NCBI GenBank assembly: GCA_027451345.1
Contig: DAIDJO010000077.1
Location: 1-48,704 of the forward strand
Source of the DNA: Solirubrobacterales bacterium
Lineage (GTDB): Bacteria > Actinomycetota > Thermoleophilia > Solirubrobacterales > Solirubrobacteraceae
Length of the DNA: 48,704 nt
Direction of reading: 5' to 3'
In this document: positions 15,574-24,746 of the stretch, piece by piece
Layout: every line of letters begins with the position of its first letter
Position numbering within the stretch: position 1 is the first letter of the stretch
The notes under the pieces: generated by a model
Database searches by the model: none
Seen by the model: the letters and a program-made list of their open reading frames with translations, nothing else
What the model was told of the DNA's origin: nothing
Program-made: the position numbers and the translations under genes

Positions 15574-16280
15574 AGACGGGAGGCGGCCGCCTCATCGAGA
15601 AGCACGACGATGTCCTCCACGAGCTCGACCAGCAGCGAGGCCGGGACATCGGGCGTCCGCGGTGCGTCGTCGGCAAAGGCGGCCGCGATGGCATCGGCCT
15701 TGTTCTCCCCCGTGGCCAGGACGAGCACGCGCTTGGCGTGCCCGAGCGCGGCGAAGGTCAGCGTGACGCGCGGAACGAACGGCTCGAGCCCGGCCTCCGG
15801 CACGCCGACGGCGAACCGCGAGCGCTCCGACAGCGACTCCTGACCGGGGAACATCGAGCAGATGTGGCCGTCCGGCCCGACCCCGAGCAGCACGAGCTCG
15901 AAGCGGATCGCGCCGGGGCCACCGCCGACGTGCTCGAGCTCACGCTCATACTCGAGGGCCGCCTCCTCATGGCCGCGCTCACCCAGGATGCGCCGGCAGA
16001 ACTCGACGTCCGTTCCCGCCCGCGAGAGGGGCTCGAGGAGCGACTCCCTGACCATCTTGAAGTTCGAGCGATCGTCGTCGGGCCCGACGCAGCGGTCGTC
16101 TGAGAACCAGAGCCGCGCGCCGCGCCAGGACGACGCGTGCTCAGCGGCCGCCAGCTCGTAGGCCCGTTTGGGCGATGACCCACCGGTGAGCACGATGTGC
16201 TCACCGGTGGCCGCCGCGCTGCTCAGGGCCTCGGCGCACGCGCTCGCCGGATCGTCCACGACCTGGATGTCAATGCTCAT
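15570..16280 (-). CDS. pgl: 6-phosphogluconolactonase
   Basis: A 236-aa NagB/Pgl-family protein that hydrolyses 6-phosphogluconolactone to 6-phosphogluconate, the second oxidative pentose-phosphate step. Motifs are LTGGSSPKRAYELAA near the N-terminus, WFSDDRCVGPDDDRSNFKMVRE, and LLGVGPDGHICSMFPG with the catalytic His. It lies directly after opcA and zwf, overlaps opcA and the ROK kinase by four bases each, and has a standard length. The assignment is secure both by motif and by context. Confidence 0.95.
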   Translation of the reverse strand: MSIDIQVVDDPASACAEALSSAAATGEHIVLTGGSSPKRAYELAAAEHASSWRGARLWFSDDRCVGPDDDRSNFKMVRESLLEPLSRAGTDVEFCRRILGERGHEEAALEYERELEHVGGGPGAIRFELVLLGVGPDGHICSMFPGQESLSERSRFAVGVPEAGLEPFVPRVTLTFAALGHAKRVLVLATGENKADAIAAAFADDAPRTPDVPASLLVELVEDIVVLLDEAAASRL

Positions 16281-17347
16281 TGGCTGAAGCTCCTCGCTGC
16301 TTGTAGGGCGGGACCGTAGACGTGATCCCGGATCAGTGCCTGCCGCACACCCTCGCCGAGAATCCCGTCCTCACCGCGGGAGGCGCCGAACAGCTGCCAC
16401 TCCCGCGGCGTGGCCCCGGCGCGCTGCTCGCGGGCGATGAGGCCCCCCGGCGCACGCTCGAGCGAGAGCGAGAACCCCGCGCTGCCGCTGACGGTGACCC
16501 CGGCGAGCCCGCGAATGGCCTGGGCGACCGGGTGAAACTCGATGCCGATCGAGGCACCTCCGCCCGCGCGGGCCGCCGTCGCCCGGCGAACGCCGCCCGC
16601 CGCCGGCTCGAGCGCGGTGGGCAGCCAGCCGAGCCTGGAGGCAAGCCACCCGGTGAGCAGCAGGGCCGAGACGATCGACCCGTGGTGATGCCGCACGTAG
16701 ATCCGCCGCAGGCCGTCGAGCAGCCCGGCGCGGGCCGGATCGGAGAAGCTTCCGGCCAGCCGCTCCCGCCAGGCGATCGTGCGCAGCCAGGCGAGATCGA
16801 CGATGTCCACGTTCGACTCGAGCAGGTCGGCCGCCCGGGCGAGCGCCGCGCCGGGGCCGTCGAAGAAGACCGGATCGTCGGTGTCGATGAGGATCACGTC
16901 GGCCAGGGGCAGGAGCGCCTCCACCGCCTCATCACGGTTGTGCGGCGACCACACGACCGTGGGGAGCTCCGAGATGAGGATCGGGTCGATGATCGTGTCG
17001 ATCCGACCGGTGTGGACGGCCCCGAGGGCGATCTCGACCGACTCGCGCAGGACGCCGACGCCGCCGGTGGCGGACACGTCCCCGCTCACGCGGGCGTAGC
17101 CGTCGATCGTGCGGCGATCGTCCTCGATCGTGCAGAGGATCGTGCGCGACGGGTGGTATCGCCCGACCCGCTCCAGCCGGTTGACGACCTCACCCCGCCA
17201 TTCACGGTCGGCGATGACGATCAGATTGAGGACCCGCGCCGGGACGAGCGCATCGTTCTCGGCGTGCCGCTCACGGAGGAGCTCCCGCAGCGCCGCCTCG
17301 ATCCGCTCGGGGCTCGTGTCGCTCTCAGCCCAGCGTGCCTCACTCAT
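16277..17347 (-). CDS. opcA: Glucose-6-phosphate dehydrogenase assembly protein OpcA
   Basis: A 356-aa OpcA-family protein. OpcA binds G6PDH, promotes its oligomerisation and allows redox or metabolic activation; it is known from cyanobacteria and actinobacteria and nearly always lies beside zwf, as here. Characteristic stretches are ARVLNLIVIADREW, RYHPSRTILC, ELPTVVWSPHN and DTDDPVFFDG. ATG 17347 shares a TGATG junction with the zwf stop; GTG one codon earlier is equally possible. No catalytic motif is expected. The cyanobacterial redox cysteines are not conserved: few Cys are present. Confidence 0.93.
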   Translation of the reverse strand: MSEARWAESDTSPERIEAALRELLRERHAENDALVPARVLNLIVIADREWRGEVVNRLERVGRYHPSRTILCTIEDDRRTIDGYARVSGDVSATGGVGVLRESVEIALGAVHTGRIDTIIDPILISELPTVVWSPHNRDEAVEALLPLADVILIDTDDPVFFDGPGAALARAADLLESNVDIVDLAWLRTIAWRERLAGSFSDPARAGLLDGLRRIYVRHHHGSIVSALLLTGWLASRLGWLPTALEPAAGGVRRATAARAGGGASIGIEFHPVAQAIRGLAGVTVSGSAGFSLSLERAPGGLIAREQRAGATPREWQLFGASRGEDGILGEGVRQALIRDHVYGPALQAARSFSQ

Positions 17348-18888
17348 CACAGACGGCGCCAGCTGCGCCCGTCGAGCAGCGCGTCAGCCTCGCTCGGCCC
17401 GGCGGAGCCGGCCGGGTACTCGGGAATCGGGGTCTCGGTGTCCTGCGCCCAGGCGGCGAGGATCGGGTCGATGATCCGCCACAGCGCCTCGACCTCGTCG
17501 TTGCGCGTGAACAGCGTCGCGTCGCCGCGCATCACGTCGAGGATCAGCCGCTCGTACGCCTCCGGGGACTCCGAGAGAAATGACGTCCCGTAGTGGAACT
17601 CCATGTTGACGGGGCGGATCTGCATCTTCGTCCCCGGCACCTTGGCGCCGAGCGAGACCGACACGGCCTCGTCCGGCTGCAGCGTCAGGATGATCTGATT
17701 GGGCTGCACGCCGTCGGAATCCGGCCCCTGAAAGGCGATGTGGGGCACCGGTCGCAGCGTCACGGCGATCTCGGTGAGCTTGCGCGCCATGCGCTTGCCG
17801 GTGCGCAGGTAGAACGGAACCCCGGCCCAGCGCCAGTTGTTGATGAACAGGCGCAGCGCGACGTAGGTCTCGGTGCGCGAGTCCTCGGCCACGCCGGGCT
17901 CCTCGCGGTAGCCGACGGACTCGGCGCCGGCGACGATCCCCTCGCCGTATTGGGCGCGGACCGCCATCGCCGCGACCTCCTCGGGCGCGGGCGGCGCGAT
18001 CGCCTCGAGCACCTTGACCTTCTCGTCGCGCAGACGGTTGGCCTCGAATGCGGTGGGTGGCTCCATGGCGAGCAGCGCGAGGAGCTGGAGCATGTGGTTC
18101 TGCACCAGGTCACGGAGGGCCCCGGCCCCCTCGTAGTACCCCGCGCGAGTACCGATCCCGATGTCCTCGGCCGCCGTGATCTGGACGTTGTCGATGAAGT
18201 TGCGGTTCCAGACGGGCTCGAACAGGGCGTTGGCGAAGCGCAGCGCCATCAGGTTCTGCACCGTCTCCTTGCCCAGATAGTGGTCGATGCGGAAGACCTG
18301 CGACTCGTCGAAGTACTCGAGCACGGCGTCGTTCTGGGCGCGCGCCGACGCGAGGTCGTACCCGATCGGCTTCTCGACGACCACCCGAACATCCGCCTCG
18401 TCGGTCTCGTTCAGGCCGGCCGCCCCCAGATGCCCGGTGATCACCGGGAAGAACTCCGGGGCGGTCGACAGATAGAAGATGCGATTCAGCGGCGTGCCGA
18501 GGCCGGTGTCGAGCGTCCCCAGCGCATCCCGGAGGCGCACGTAGAGGCCGTCATCGTCGAAGGAGCCGGCGACGTAGGAGAAGTTCGCGAGCAGGCCCTC
18601 GAGCACGTCCGGGTCCGGCCGCCGCCGGGAGAAACGATCGATCGACTCGCGGGCGGAGGCCCGGAACTCCTCGTCGGTCATGCTGCTGCGCGAGACGCCG
18701 ATGAGGGCGATCCGCTCGGGCAGCCCGCCCTCGTGCGCGAGGTTGTAGATCCCCGGCAGCAGCTTGCGGCTGGCCAGGTCCCCCATCGCGCCAAAGATGA
18801 CGACCGCGGTCGAGCGGACGGGCTGACGCTCCAGCCCGGTGACGAGCGGGTTGCTGTCGAGCCCGGCCTCGACGTCGAGCGCAACCAC
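17347..18888 (-). CDS. zwf: Glucose-6-phosphate 1-dehydrogenase
   Basis: A 513-aa enzyme oxidising glucose 6-phosphate to the lactone while making NADPH or NADH. The dinucleotide loop is FGAMGDLASRKLLP (33-44; the common form is GASGDLA), then VVVEKPIGYD (170-178) and the active site RIDHYLGKE (200-208, with His203 and Lys207). WRWAGVPFYLRTGKR and the C-terminal substrate region are complete. GTG 18888 shares its first base with the tal-pgi stop (TAGTG), so it is coupled to that gene. Cofactor preference cannot be read safely from the sequence. Confidence 0.97.
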   Translation of the reverse strand: MVALDVEAGLDSNPLVTGLERQPVRSTAVVIFGAMGDLASRKLLPGIYNLAHEGGLPERIALIGVSRSSMTDEEFRASARESIDRFSRRRPDPDVLEGLLANFSYVAGSFDDDGLYVRLRDALGTLDTGLGTPLNRIFYLSTAPEFFPVITGHLGAAGLNETDEADVRVVVEKPIGYDLASARAQNDAVLEYFDESQVFRIDHYLGKETVQNLMALRFANALFEPVWNRNFIDNVQITAAEDIGIGTRAGYYEGAGALRDLVQNHMLQLLALLAMEPPTAFEANRLRDEKVKVLEAIAPPAPEEVAAMAVRAQYGEGIVAGAESVGYREEPGVAEDSRTETYVALRLFINNWRWAGVPFYLRTGKRMARKLTEIAVTLRPVPHIAFQGPDSDGVQPNQIILTLQPDEAVSVSLGAKVPGTKMQIRPVNMEFHYGTSFLSESPEAYERLILDVMRGDATLFTRNDEVEALWRIIDPILAAWAQDTETPIPEYPAGSAGPSEADALLDGRSWRRL

Positions 18889-21632
18889 TAGAGCAGGGCC
18901 CCGATCCGCGCCGTGAGCGAGCGGATCGCCTCGGCCGGGTTGCCGTCCAGCACGACCCGCTCCGCCGCCAGGCCATGCGACCTGAGCGTCTGGAGATTCC
19001 CGGCCGACGCCGCGTCAATCAGCGTGTTGAAGTCGTAGCCCGCTCCCGGGATATCGAGCCGCGCCCCCGCCACGTTGACGAGTTGCAGGAACCGCCCGTG
19101 CGGCGCGCCGCCGCTGTGCTCCTGGCCGGTCGAATGCTGGAAGCGGGGCCCGTACCCCCAGGTCGTCGCCATGCCGGTCCGGTCGCGGATCAGGGCGCGC
19201 AGCTCACTGATCGCCTCGTCGATGCCGGCGTTGTCGGGGCCGGCCGTGGGCAGATACCCGAGGATCGCCACGTAGTGCGGCGGCCGCACACCGAGCAGCG
19301 CGCGCAGCGCGGCGTCGTCGGCCGGCTCGATGTGGGGCAGCGACCCCGACTCGAGCACGCGGTTGGTGTTGTCCTTGGCCTCCTGGACGTTCGGCTGATC
19401 GAACGGGTTGATCTCAAGCGCCCAGCCCGAGACCGCGACGGCGAACTCGGCGATGAAGAACAGGCGCCCGAGGTCGATGCCGTCACCGCTCTCGAGCGTG
19501 AGCGTCGGCTGCCCGGCATCGGTCAGGCCGTCGATGAAGCGGTCGAGCCGCTCGTCCGGCCTCGCGGAGTTGCGCAGGTAGACGAAGACGCGGTCATCGC
19601 CGTAGGCACCCGGGTCGCCGAGGGGCTCGTCGGCCACCGGCAGGATGCCACGGCCCCGCTTGCCGGTCGATTCGGCCACGAGCTGCTCGACCCACAACCC
19701 GAAGCTGTCGATCGGCGCCGAGACGACGAACGTCAGCTTGTCGCGCCCACGCAGGGCGAACTCCCCGATCGTCGCGCCGAGCCAGAGCCCCGGGTTGTCG
19801 TCAGGGGGCGTCGCCGGCGCGCACGCCCGCTCGCCCGCCTGCGCGGAGGCGAGCAGCTCGTCGAGCGGAACGCCGGCGAGCGCCGCCGGGACAAGCCCGA
19901 AGTACGAGAGCACGGAGTAGCGGCCGCCGATGTCGCTCGGATTCAGGAACGTCCTTCTGAGCCCGTCCGCCTCCGCCCGGGCAGCCAGCGGGCTGCCCGG
20001 GTCGGTGACCACGATGAACTGCTCGGGCTTCGCCTTCGCCCGGAAGTAGTGGTAGTGCGAGAGCGTCTCGATCGTACCGCCGGACTTGGAGGAGACGATG
20101 AAGACGGTCCGTTCGAGGTCGACCGATGCTTCGACCGCCGCGATGGCGTCCGGATGCGTCGAGTCGAGCACCTGGAGGCGCAGCGCGCCGGCCACATCTC
20201 CGAACGAACGACGGATCACCTCCGGGCCGAGCGAGGAGCCGCCCATGCCGAGCAGCACCGCGTCGGTGTAGCCGGCACCGGTGAGCTCGTCGCGGAGCGC
20301 GGTGAGGTCGGCGATGCGGTCGCGCATCGTGTCGGCGACGTCGAGCCAGCCGAGGCGGTCCTCGATCTCCGGCACGCCCGGACCGCCCCAGAGCGACGGG
20401 TCGCGGTCCCAGACGCGCCGGGCCACCTGCTCGTCGACGGCCCGCTCGATGCGGTCGGACTCGGAGGTGTCGAAGTCGGTCGGGAGGCTCGCCTCGATCG
20501 TCGGCACGGCCGCGGATGCGGCGGCCTGGGCGCGAGCCTGGTCGATGCCGTCAAGCAGGGAGCGCATCGCCTGCTCGAAGAGCTCGATCCCCTCGCGCAA
20601 CAGCTGATCGGTGACCGCGGTCATGTCGATCCCGACCGCCTGCAGGGCGTTCAGCTCGGCGGTGGGGTCGATCTGCGCGGTGATCCCGGGCACGGTCCCG
20701 TGATCGGCCACCGCCTCGAGAGTCGGGAGCGGCATCGTGTTGACGGTGTGCGGCGCAACCAGCTGATCGACGTAGAGCGTGTCGGGGTAGGCGGGGTTCT
20801 TCACGCCGGTCGAGGCCCACAGGGGGCGCTGCACGGCGGCGCCGGCGGCGGCCAGCCGATCCCAGTCCGAGCCGCTGAAGAGCTGCTGGAAGCGGGCATA
20901 CGCGGCGCGGGCGTTGGCGAGGGCGGCGGTGCCGCGCAGGCGCTCGGCGTCGGGGCCGCCGATCGCGTCGAGCTGCTTGTCGACGAGGGTGTCGACGCGC
21001 GAGACGAAGAACGAGGCGACCGAGTTGACATCGAGGGAGCGGCCCGCCGCGTGGCGGCGCTCGAGCCCACGCAGATAGGCGCGGGCGACCGCCTCGTAGG
21101 ACTCCACCGAGAAGAGCAGCGTGACGTTGACGTTGATGCCGTCGTAGATGGCCTCCTCGATCGCGTCGACGCCCTCGGGAGTGCCGGGGATCTTGATCAT
21201 GACGTTGGGACGGTTGACCGCCTCCCAGTACCGGCGCGCCGACGCGAGCGTGCCGGCCGTGTCACGGGCGAGGTCGGGAGCGACCTCGAGTGAGACGAAG
21301 CCGTCGCGCCCGCCGCTGCGCTCGTGCACCGGGGCCAGAACGTCACAGGCCGCCTGAACGTCGGCGATCGAGAGGGTGTCGTAGATCTCCTGGGCGCTGC
21401 GACCGGCGCGAGCGAGCTCCGCGATCGCACCGTCGTAGTCGGAGGTGCCCAGGATCGACTTCTCGAAGATCGATGGGTTCGAGGTGACACCGCGGAGGCT
21501 CAGGTGCTCGACCATCCGCTCCAGCTCGCCACCCGCGACGAGCGAGCGCCCGAGTTGGTCGAGCCACACGCTGACGCCCGCCTCGGTGAGCGCCTGCAGG
21601 TTCGGGTTCACATCGGTCATGGTGCTCATCAT
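18888..21632 (-). CDS. Bifunctional transaldolase / glucose-6-phosphate isomerase
   Basis: A 914-aa fusion. Residues 1 to about 370 are an actinobacterial-type transaldolase: VWLDQLGR, LRGVTSNPSIFEKSI, Schiff-base Lys147 in NVMIKIPGTPEGV, and NVTLLFSVE. After an Ala-rich linker, residues about 385-914 are a phosphoglucose isomerase: LLGMGGSSLGPE, SSKSGGTIET, VVTDPGSPL, NPSDIGGRYSVLS, ESTGKRGRGILPV and NPFDQPNVQEAK. The fusion links the non-oxidative pentose-phosphate branch to hexose-6-phosphate supply for Zwf next door. Such fusions are known in actinobacteria and some other phyla. GAGGG lies 6 nt before ATG 21632; the gene ends in a 1-nt overlap with zwf. Confidence 0.96.
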   Translation of the reverse strand: MMSTMTDVNPNLQALTEAGVSVWLDQLGRSLVAGGELERMVEHLSLRGVTSNPSIFEKSILGTSDYDGAIAELARAGRSAQEIYDTLSIADVQAACDVLAPVHERSGGRDGFVSLEVAPDLARDTAGTLASARRYWEAVNRPNVMIKIPGTPEGVDAIEEAIYDGINVNVTLLFSVESYEAVARAYLRGLERRHAAGRSLDVNSVASFFVSRVDTLVDKQLDAIGGPDAERLRGTAALANARAAYARFQQLFSGSDWDRLAAAGAAVQRPLWASTGVKNPAYPDTLYVDQLVAPHTVNTMPLPTLEAVADHGTVPGITAQIDPTAELNALQAVGIDMTAVTDQLLREGIELFEQAMRSLLDGIDQARAQAAASAAVPTIEASLPTDFDTSESDRIERAVDEQVARRVWDRDPSLWGGPGVPEIEDRLGWLDVADTMRDRIADLTALRDELTGAGYTDAVLLGMGGSSLGPEVIRRSFGDVAGALRLQVLDSTHPDAIAAVEASVDLERTVFIVSSKSGGTIETLSHYHYFRAKAKPEQFIVVTDPGSPLAARAEADGLRRTFLNPSDIGGRYSVLSYFGLVPAALAGVPLDELLASAQAGERACAPATPPDDNPGLWLGATIGEFALRGRDKLTFVVSAPIDSFGLWVEQLVAESTGKRGRGILPVADEPLGDPGAYGDDRVFVYLRNSARPDERLDRFIDGLTDAGQPTLTLESGDGIDLGRLFFIAEFAVAVSGWALEINPFDQPNVQEAKDNTNRVLESGSLPHIEPADDAALRALLGVRPPHYVAILGYLPTAGPDNAGIDEAISELRALIRDRTGMATTWGYGPRFQHSTGQEHSGGAPHGRFLQLVNVAGARLDIPGAGYDFNTLIDAASAGNLQTLRSHGLAAERVVLDGNPAEAIRSLTARIGALL

Positions 21633-21644
21633 CCCGTTCCCTCG

Positions 21645-23666
21645 TCAGTTGGACTGCGCTCGGCTCAGCGAACGCCGTGCGGCTTCGGCCACGGCCTCAC
21701 CGGTGATGCCGAAGTGCTCGTACAGAGCGGCCGCCGGCGCTGAGGCGCCGAATCCCCGCATCCCGACCGCCTCCCCCAGGTCGCCGACCCAGCGCGACCA
21801 GCCGAACGTGCTCGCCGCCTCGACCGACACCCGCGCCCGCACGTGCGGGGGCAGGACCGCGTCGATGTAGGCCTGGTCCTGGTTCTGGAAGTGGTCCCAG
21901 CACGGCATGCTCACGACCCGCGCTCGGATGCCGTCGCTCTGCAGGAGCTCGGCGGCGGCGACCGCCACCTGGACCTCGCTGCCCGTCCCGATCAGGATCA
22001 CCTGGGGGTCGTCCACGTCGCGCAGCACGTACGCGCCGCGCTCGACGGCGTCGTCCGGCACGCTCGCCGGATCGAGCGTCGGCACGTTCTGGCGGGAGAG
22101 GATCATCGCGATCGGATGGTCGGTGGCGTTGATCGCGTGGCGCCACGCGAGCGCCGTCTCGTTCGCGTCGCCCGGCCGGATCACCGAGACGTTCGGCGTG
22201 GCCCGCAGGTGTGCGAGGTGCTCGATCGGCTGATGGGTCGGGCCGTCCTCCCCCAGGCCGATCGAGTCGTGCGTGAACACGAAGATCGACGGCAGCCGCA
22301 TCAGCGCCGCCAGCCGGATCGCTCCCTTCATGTAGTCGCTGAAGGTGAGGAACGTCGCTCCGTAGGCGCGGAAGTTGTGCAGCGTCAGGCCGTTGACGAC
22401 GGCGCCCATCGCGTGCTCGCGGATGCCGAAGTGGAGGTTGCGGCCGTCGAACCGGCGTGTGTCGACGCTGTCGGCCTCGTCGATCAGCGTCAGCGTGCTC
22501 GGCGCCAGGTCGGCGGAACCGCCGATCAGCTCCGGCACCTCAAGGGCGGCCCACTGCAGGACCGCCTCGGAGGACTTGCGGGTCGCCATGCCCTTGGCGT
22601 CGGCGTCGAAGCGGGGCACCCTGGCGTCCCAGTTCTCCGGCCGCCGGTTGTTGGTGATGCGCTCGAACTCGGCGGCGAGCTCCGGGAAGTCGGCGCGGTA
22701 GCGCGCAAACCGCTCGTCCCATTCGCGCTGCTGCGCGGCGCCCCGCTCGATCGTCGTGCGGAAGTGCTCGAGCGCCTCCTCGGGCACGAAGAACGGTTCC
22801 TCGCTCGGGAAGCGGTAGAAGCGCTTGGCCGCGCGGATCTCCTCCTCGCCGAGCGGGCTGCCGTGCGCCCCAGCCGTGTCCTGCTTGTTCGGCGCCCCGA
22901 ACGCGATGTGGGTGCGCATCACGATGAGGCTCGGCTTGTCGGTGACGCCCTGCGCCGTGGCGAGCGCCTCCTCGAGCCGCGCGATCGAGACGTCCTCGCC
23001 GATGTCCTGAACGTCCCAGTCGTAGGCGGCGTAGCGCAGCGGCGTGTCCTCGCTCAGCGCGATGGCGGTGTCACCCTCGATCGAGATGTGGTTGCGGTCG
23101 TAGAAGACGATCAGCTTGCCGAGTCCGAGATGCCCGGCCAGCGAGCTCGCCTCGCTGCTGATGCCCTCCTCGATGTCCCCGTCGGAGGCGATCACGTAGG
23201 TGAAGTGGTTGACGACCTCATGGCCCGGGCGGTTGAAGCGCGTCGCGAGCATCCGCTCGGCGAGCGCGAACCCGACGGCATGGCTGATGCCCTGGCCGAG
23301 CGGCCCGGTCGTCACCTCGACACCCGGCACCTCGCGGAACTCCGGATGGCCCGGGGTCTTCGAGTGCAGCTGGCGAAACGCCTTGAGGTCATCGAGCGAG
23401 ATGTCGTAGCCGCTCAGGTACAGCGTCGAGTAGAGCAGCATCGAGGCGTGCCCCGCCGAGAGCACGAAGCGGTCGCGGTCGGGCCAGTGCTCCTCGCGCG
23501 GGTTGTGGCGCATCGTGCGGGTGAAGAGCGTGTAGGCGACCGGCGCGAGCGCCATCGGCGTCCCCGGGTGCCCGGAGTTCGCCTTCTGAACGGCGTCCAT
23601 CGACAGCGTGCGGATGGTGTCGATGCAGAGATCGTCGAGGGAGAGGCGGTCGCCGGTCACAGTCAA
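21645..23666 (-). CDS. tkt: Transketolase
   Basis: A 673-aa thiamine-diphosphate enzyme of standard length. N-terminal KANSGHPGTPMALAP, ThDP/Mg site SDGDIEEGISSEASSLAGHLGLGKLIVFYDRN, the pyrimidine-domain catalytic Glu in GIREHAMGAVVNG, and HDSIGLGEDGPTHQPIEHLA are all present. It moves two-carbon units between pentose and triose phosphates. It is the first gene of the pentose-phosphate operon and is followed after 12 nt by tal-pgi. TTG 23666 is preferred because GAGGT lies 6 nt upstream; the in-frame GTG two codons later is the alternative. Confidence 0.97.
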   Translation of the reverse strand: MTVTGDRLSLDDLCIDTIRTLSMDAVQKANSGHPGTPMALAPVAYTLFTRTMRHNPREEHWPDRDRFVLSAGHASMLLYSTLYLSGYDISLDDLKAFRQLHSKTPGHPEFREVPGVEVTTGPLGQGISHAVGFALAERMLATRFNRPGHEVVNHFTYVIASDGDIEEGISSEASSLAGHLGLGKLIVFYDRNHISIEGDTAIALSEDTPLRYAAYDWDVQDIGEDVSIARLEEALATAQGVTDKPSLIVMRTHIAFGAPNKQDTAGAHGSPLGEEEIRAAKRFYRFPSEEPFFVPEEALEHFRTTIERGAAQQREWDERFARYRADFPELAAEFERITNNRRPENWDARVPRFDADAKGMATRKSSEAVLQWAALEVPELIGGSADLAPSTLTLIDEADSVDTRRFDGRNLHFGIREHAMGAVVNGLTLHNFRAYGATFLTFSDYMKGAIRLAALMRLPSIFVFTHDSIGLGEDGPTHQPIEHLAHLRATPNVSVIRPGDANETALAWRHAINATDHPIAMILSRQNVPTLDPASVPDDAVERGAYVLRDVDDPQVILIGTGSEVQVAVAAAELLQSDGIRARVVSMPCWDHFQNQDQAYIDAVLPPHVRARVSVEAASTFGWSRWVGDLGEAVGMRGFGASAPAAALYEHFGITGEAVAEAARRSLSRAQSN

Positions 23667-23712
23667 TGGGTTACCTCGCTTCGAGCCGATCTTTTGTCGC
23701 TTGAGTCACGCA

Positions 23713-23747
23713 ACTTCCAGCATAAACCGTCTGCGGCATGCGGAAGT
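23713..23747. promoter_or_regulatory. Inverted repeat upstream of the pentose-phosphate operon
   Basis: ACTTCC-A-GCAT (23713-23723) pairs with ATGC-GGAAGT (23738-23747), ten base pairs with one bulged A and a 14-nt loop, located 47 nt before the tkt start. On the minus strand a TATGCT inside the repeat is a weak -10 candidate. It could be an operator for the operon or a terminator for the preceding anti-sigma gene. Confidence 0.35.
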
Positions 23748-23823
23748 CACCCGCCCGTGAACGGCGGGCACCGCCCGTCTGCCGCGTCGGGCGCCGGTCG
23801 CGGCGGCGCGCTCGCCGCACCGA

Positions 23824-24675
23824 TCAGCGCAGGCGGCGAAGGTCGCCGACGATCACCGCGCCGCTGCGAGTGGTGTCCGGTCCGGACACCGGCTCGACGT
23901 AGACCGCGACCGCGGTCCAGGCGCGAACGTCGCCGGGAACGGTCACGCCGGCCTGACCGAGCCGGTTGAGCCGCACCCAGGCGGAGGTGGGCGTGAGTCG
24001 CCGGGCGCCGCGGCGCAGCACCCAGACCTGATATCCCGCTCCGCGCGCCGGCCGGGGCATGTTCTCGACGAGCAGTTCGAGCCGGTCGCCGACGAGCTTC
24101 ACCGCGGCTCCCCCCCCAGCCCACCCGGCCTGGATGCGCGCGAAGCGCACGGCCGCGGCCCGGCCGGACATCGCCACGGTGGCGACGGCGAGGATGCCGA
24201 GCGCCATCAGGCTGACCATGGCCGGGCGCGGCATGGGAGTCCTCAGCAGGCGCCGGCCGGCGAACCAGGCGGGCGGCGCCGGAGCGTGCGAGCGCCGGTC
24301 AGGCGACCCGCCCCTCCCCCCCTCGATGCGGCGCAGGACGGGGCGCGGAGGAGGGTCGAGGGGCGCGCGGCGAGTGCCGTCGGCCGCCGCCGCCTCGGCG
24401 GCGAGCCGAGCGGCGCGCGCGTTGGCGGCGGCCAGGCGCAGCCGCGGAGTGGGAGCGCGGGGTGCGCGACCGCTCTCCTCGTCGGGGGGCAGATGCGCGG
24501 TTCCGAGCACGGGCGTGGCGAGCGCGACCTGCTGGAGCAGGTTGACCTCCTCCGCGCACTCCTCGCAGTGGCGCACGTGGCGCAGGAAGCTCTCGAGGCG
24601 ACGGCCGTGGAGACCACCGAGCACGTAGCGGGACGCCTCACCGGCGTGCGCGCACTGGTCCTGCTGAGTCGTCAT
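23824..24675 (-). CDS. Anti-sigma factor, RskA-like with zinc-binding N-terminus
   Basis: A 283-aa protein. The N-terminal anti-sigma domain has a zinc motif His-x3-Cys-x2-Cys (HVRHCEECAEEV, about 33-44) preceded by further Cys/His. A long Ala/Pro/Arg-rich linker leads to one membrane helix (about 153-171, MVSLMALGILAVATVAM) and an external RskA domain (GYQVWVLRRGARRLTP, then AVAVYVEPVSGPD). Such proteins hold an ECF sigma factor at the membrane until signal-driven proteolysis. No sigma-factor gene is adjacent, which is unusual for this family. ATG 24675 is chosen because the zinc domain starts just after it; no Shine-Dalgarno is visible, but GCCGATAGAA lies 5 nt upstream. Confidence 0.8.
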   Translation of the reverse strand: MTTQQDQCAHAGEASRYVLGGLHGRRLESFLRHVRHCEECAEEVNLLQQVALATPVLGTAHLPPDEESGRAPRAPTPRLRLAAANARAARLAAEAAAADGTRRAPLDPPPRPVLRRIEGGRGGSPDRRSHAPAPPAWFAGRRLLRTPMPRPAMVSLMALGILAVATVAMSGRAAAVRFARIQAGWAGGGAAVKLVGDRLELLVENMPRPARGAGYQVWVLRRGARRLTPTSAWVRLNRLGQAGVTVPGDVRAWTAVAVYVEPVSGPDTTRSGAVIVGDLRRLR

Positions 24676-24680
24676 AGCCG

Positions 24681-24690
24681 TTCTATCGGC
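24681..24690 (-). promoter_or_regulatory. GCCGATAGAA element before the anti-sigma gene
   Basis: On the minus strand GCCGATAGAA ends 5 nt before ATG 24675. The same 10-mer precedes the TadG-like gene. It resembles the GCCGATAA -10 of FliA/WhiG-type sigma-28 promoters (7 of 8 bases of the core), but no convincing -35 is present here. Close spacing suggests a leaderless transcript. Confidence 0.3.
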
Positions 24691-24746
24691 AGCCGATCCG
24701 CTCTGGCACAGCTCCCGCGGCCGCCCTCCCGGACGCGCCGAACGCG

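Noticed and set aside
18975..21293. A 772-codon open frame on the plus strand
   Set aside because: It is antisense to the tal-pgi gene, whose motifs are unmistakable. The frame is a codon-bias shadow.
21843..23969. A 708-codon open frame on the plus strand
   Set aside because: It is antisense to tkt and extends into the promoter region; the product is low-complexity.
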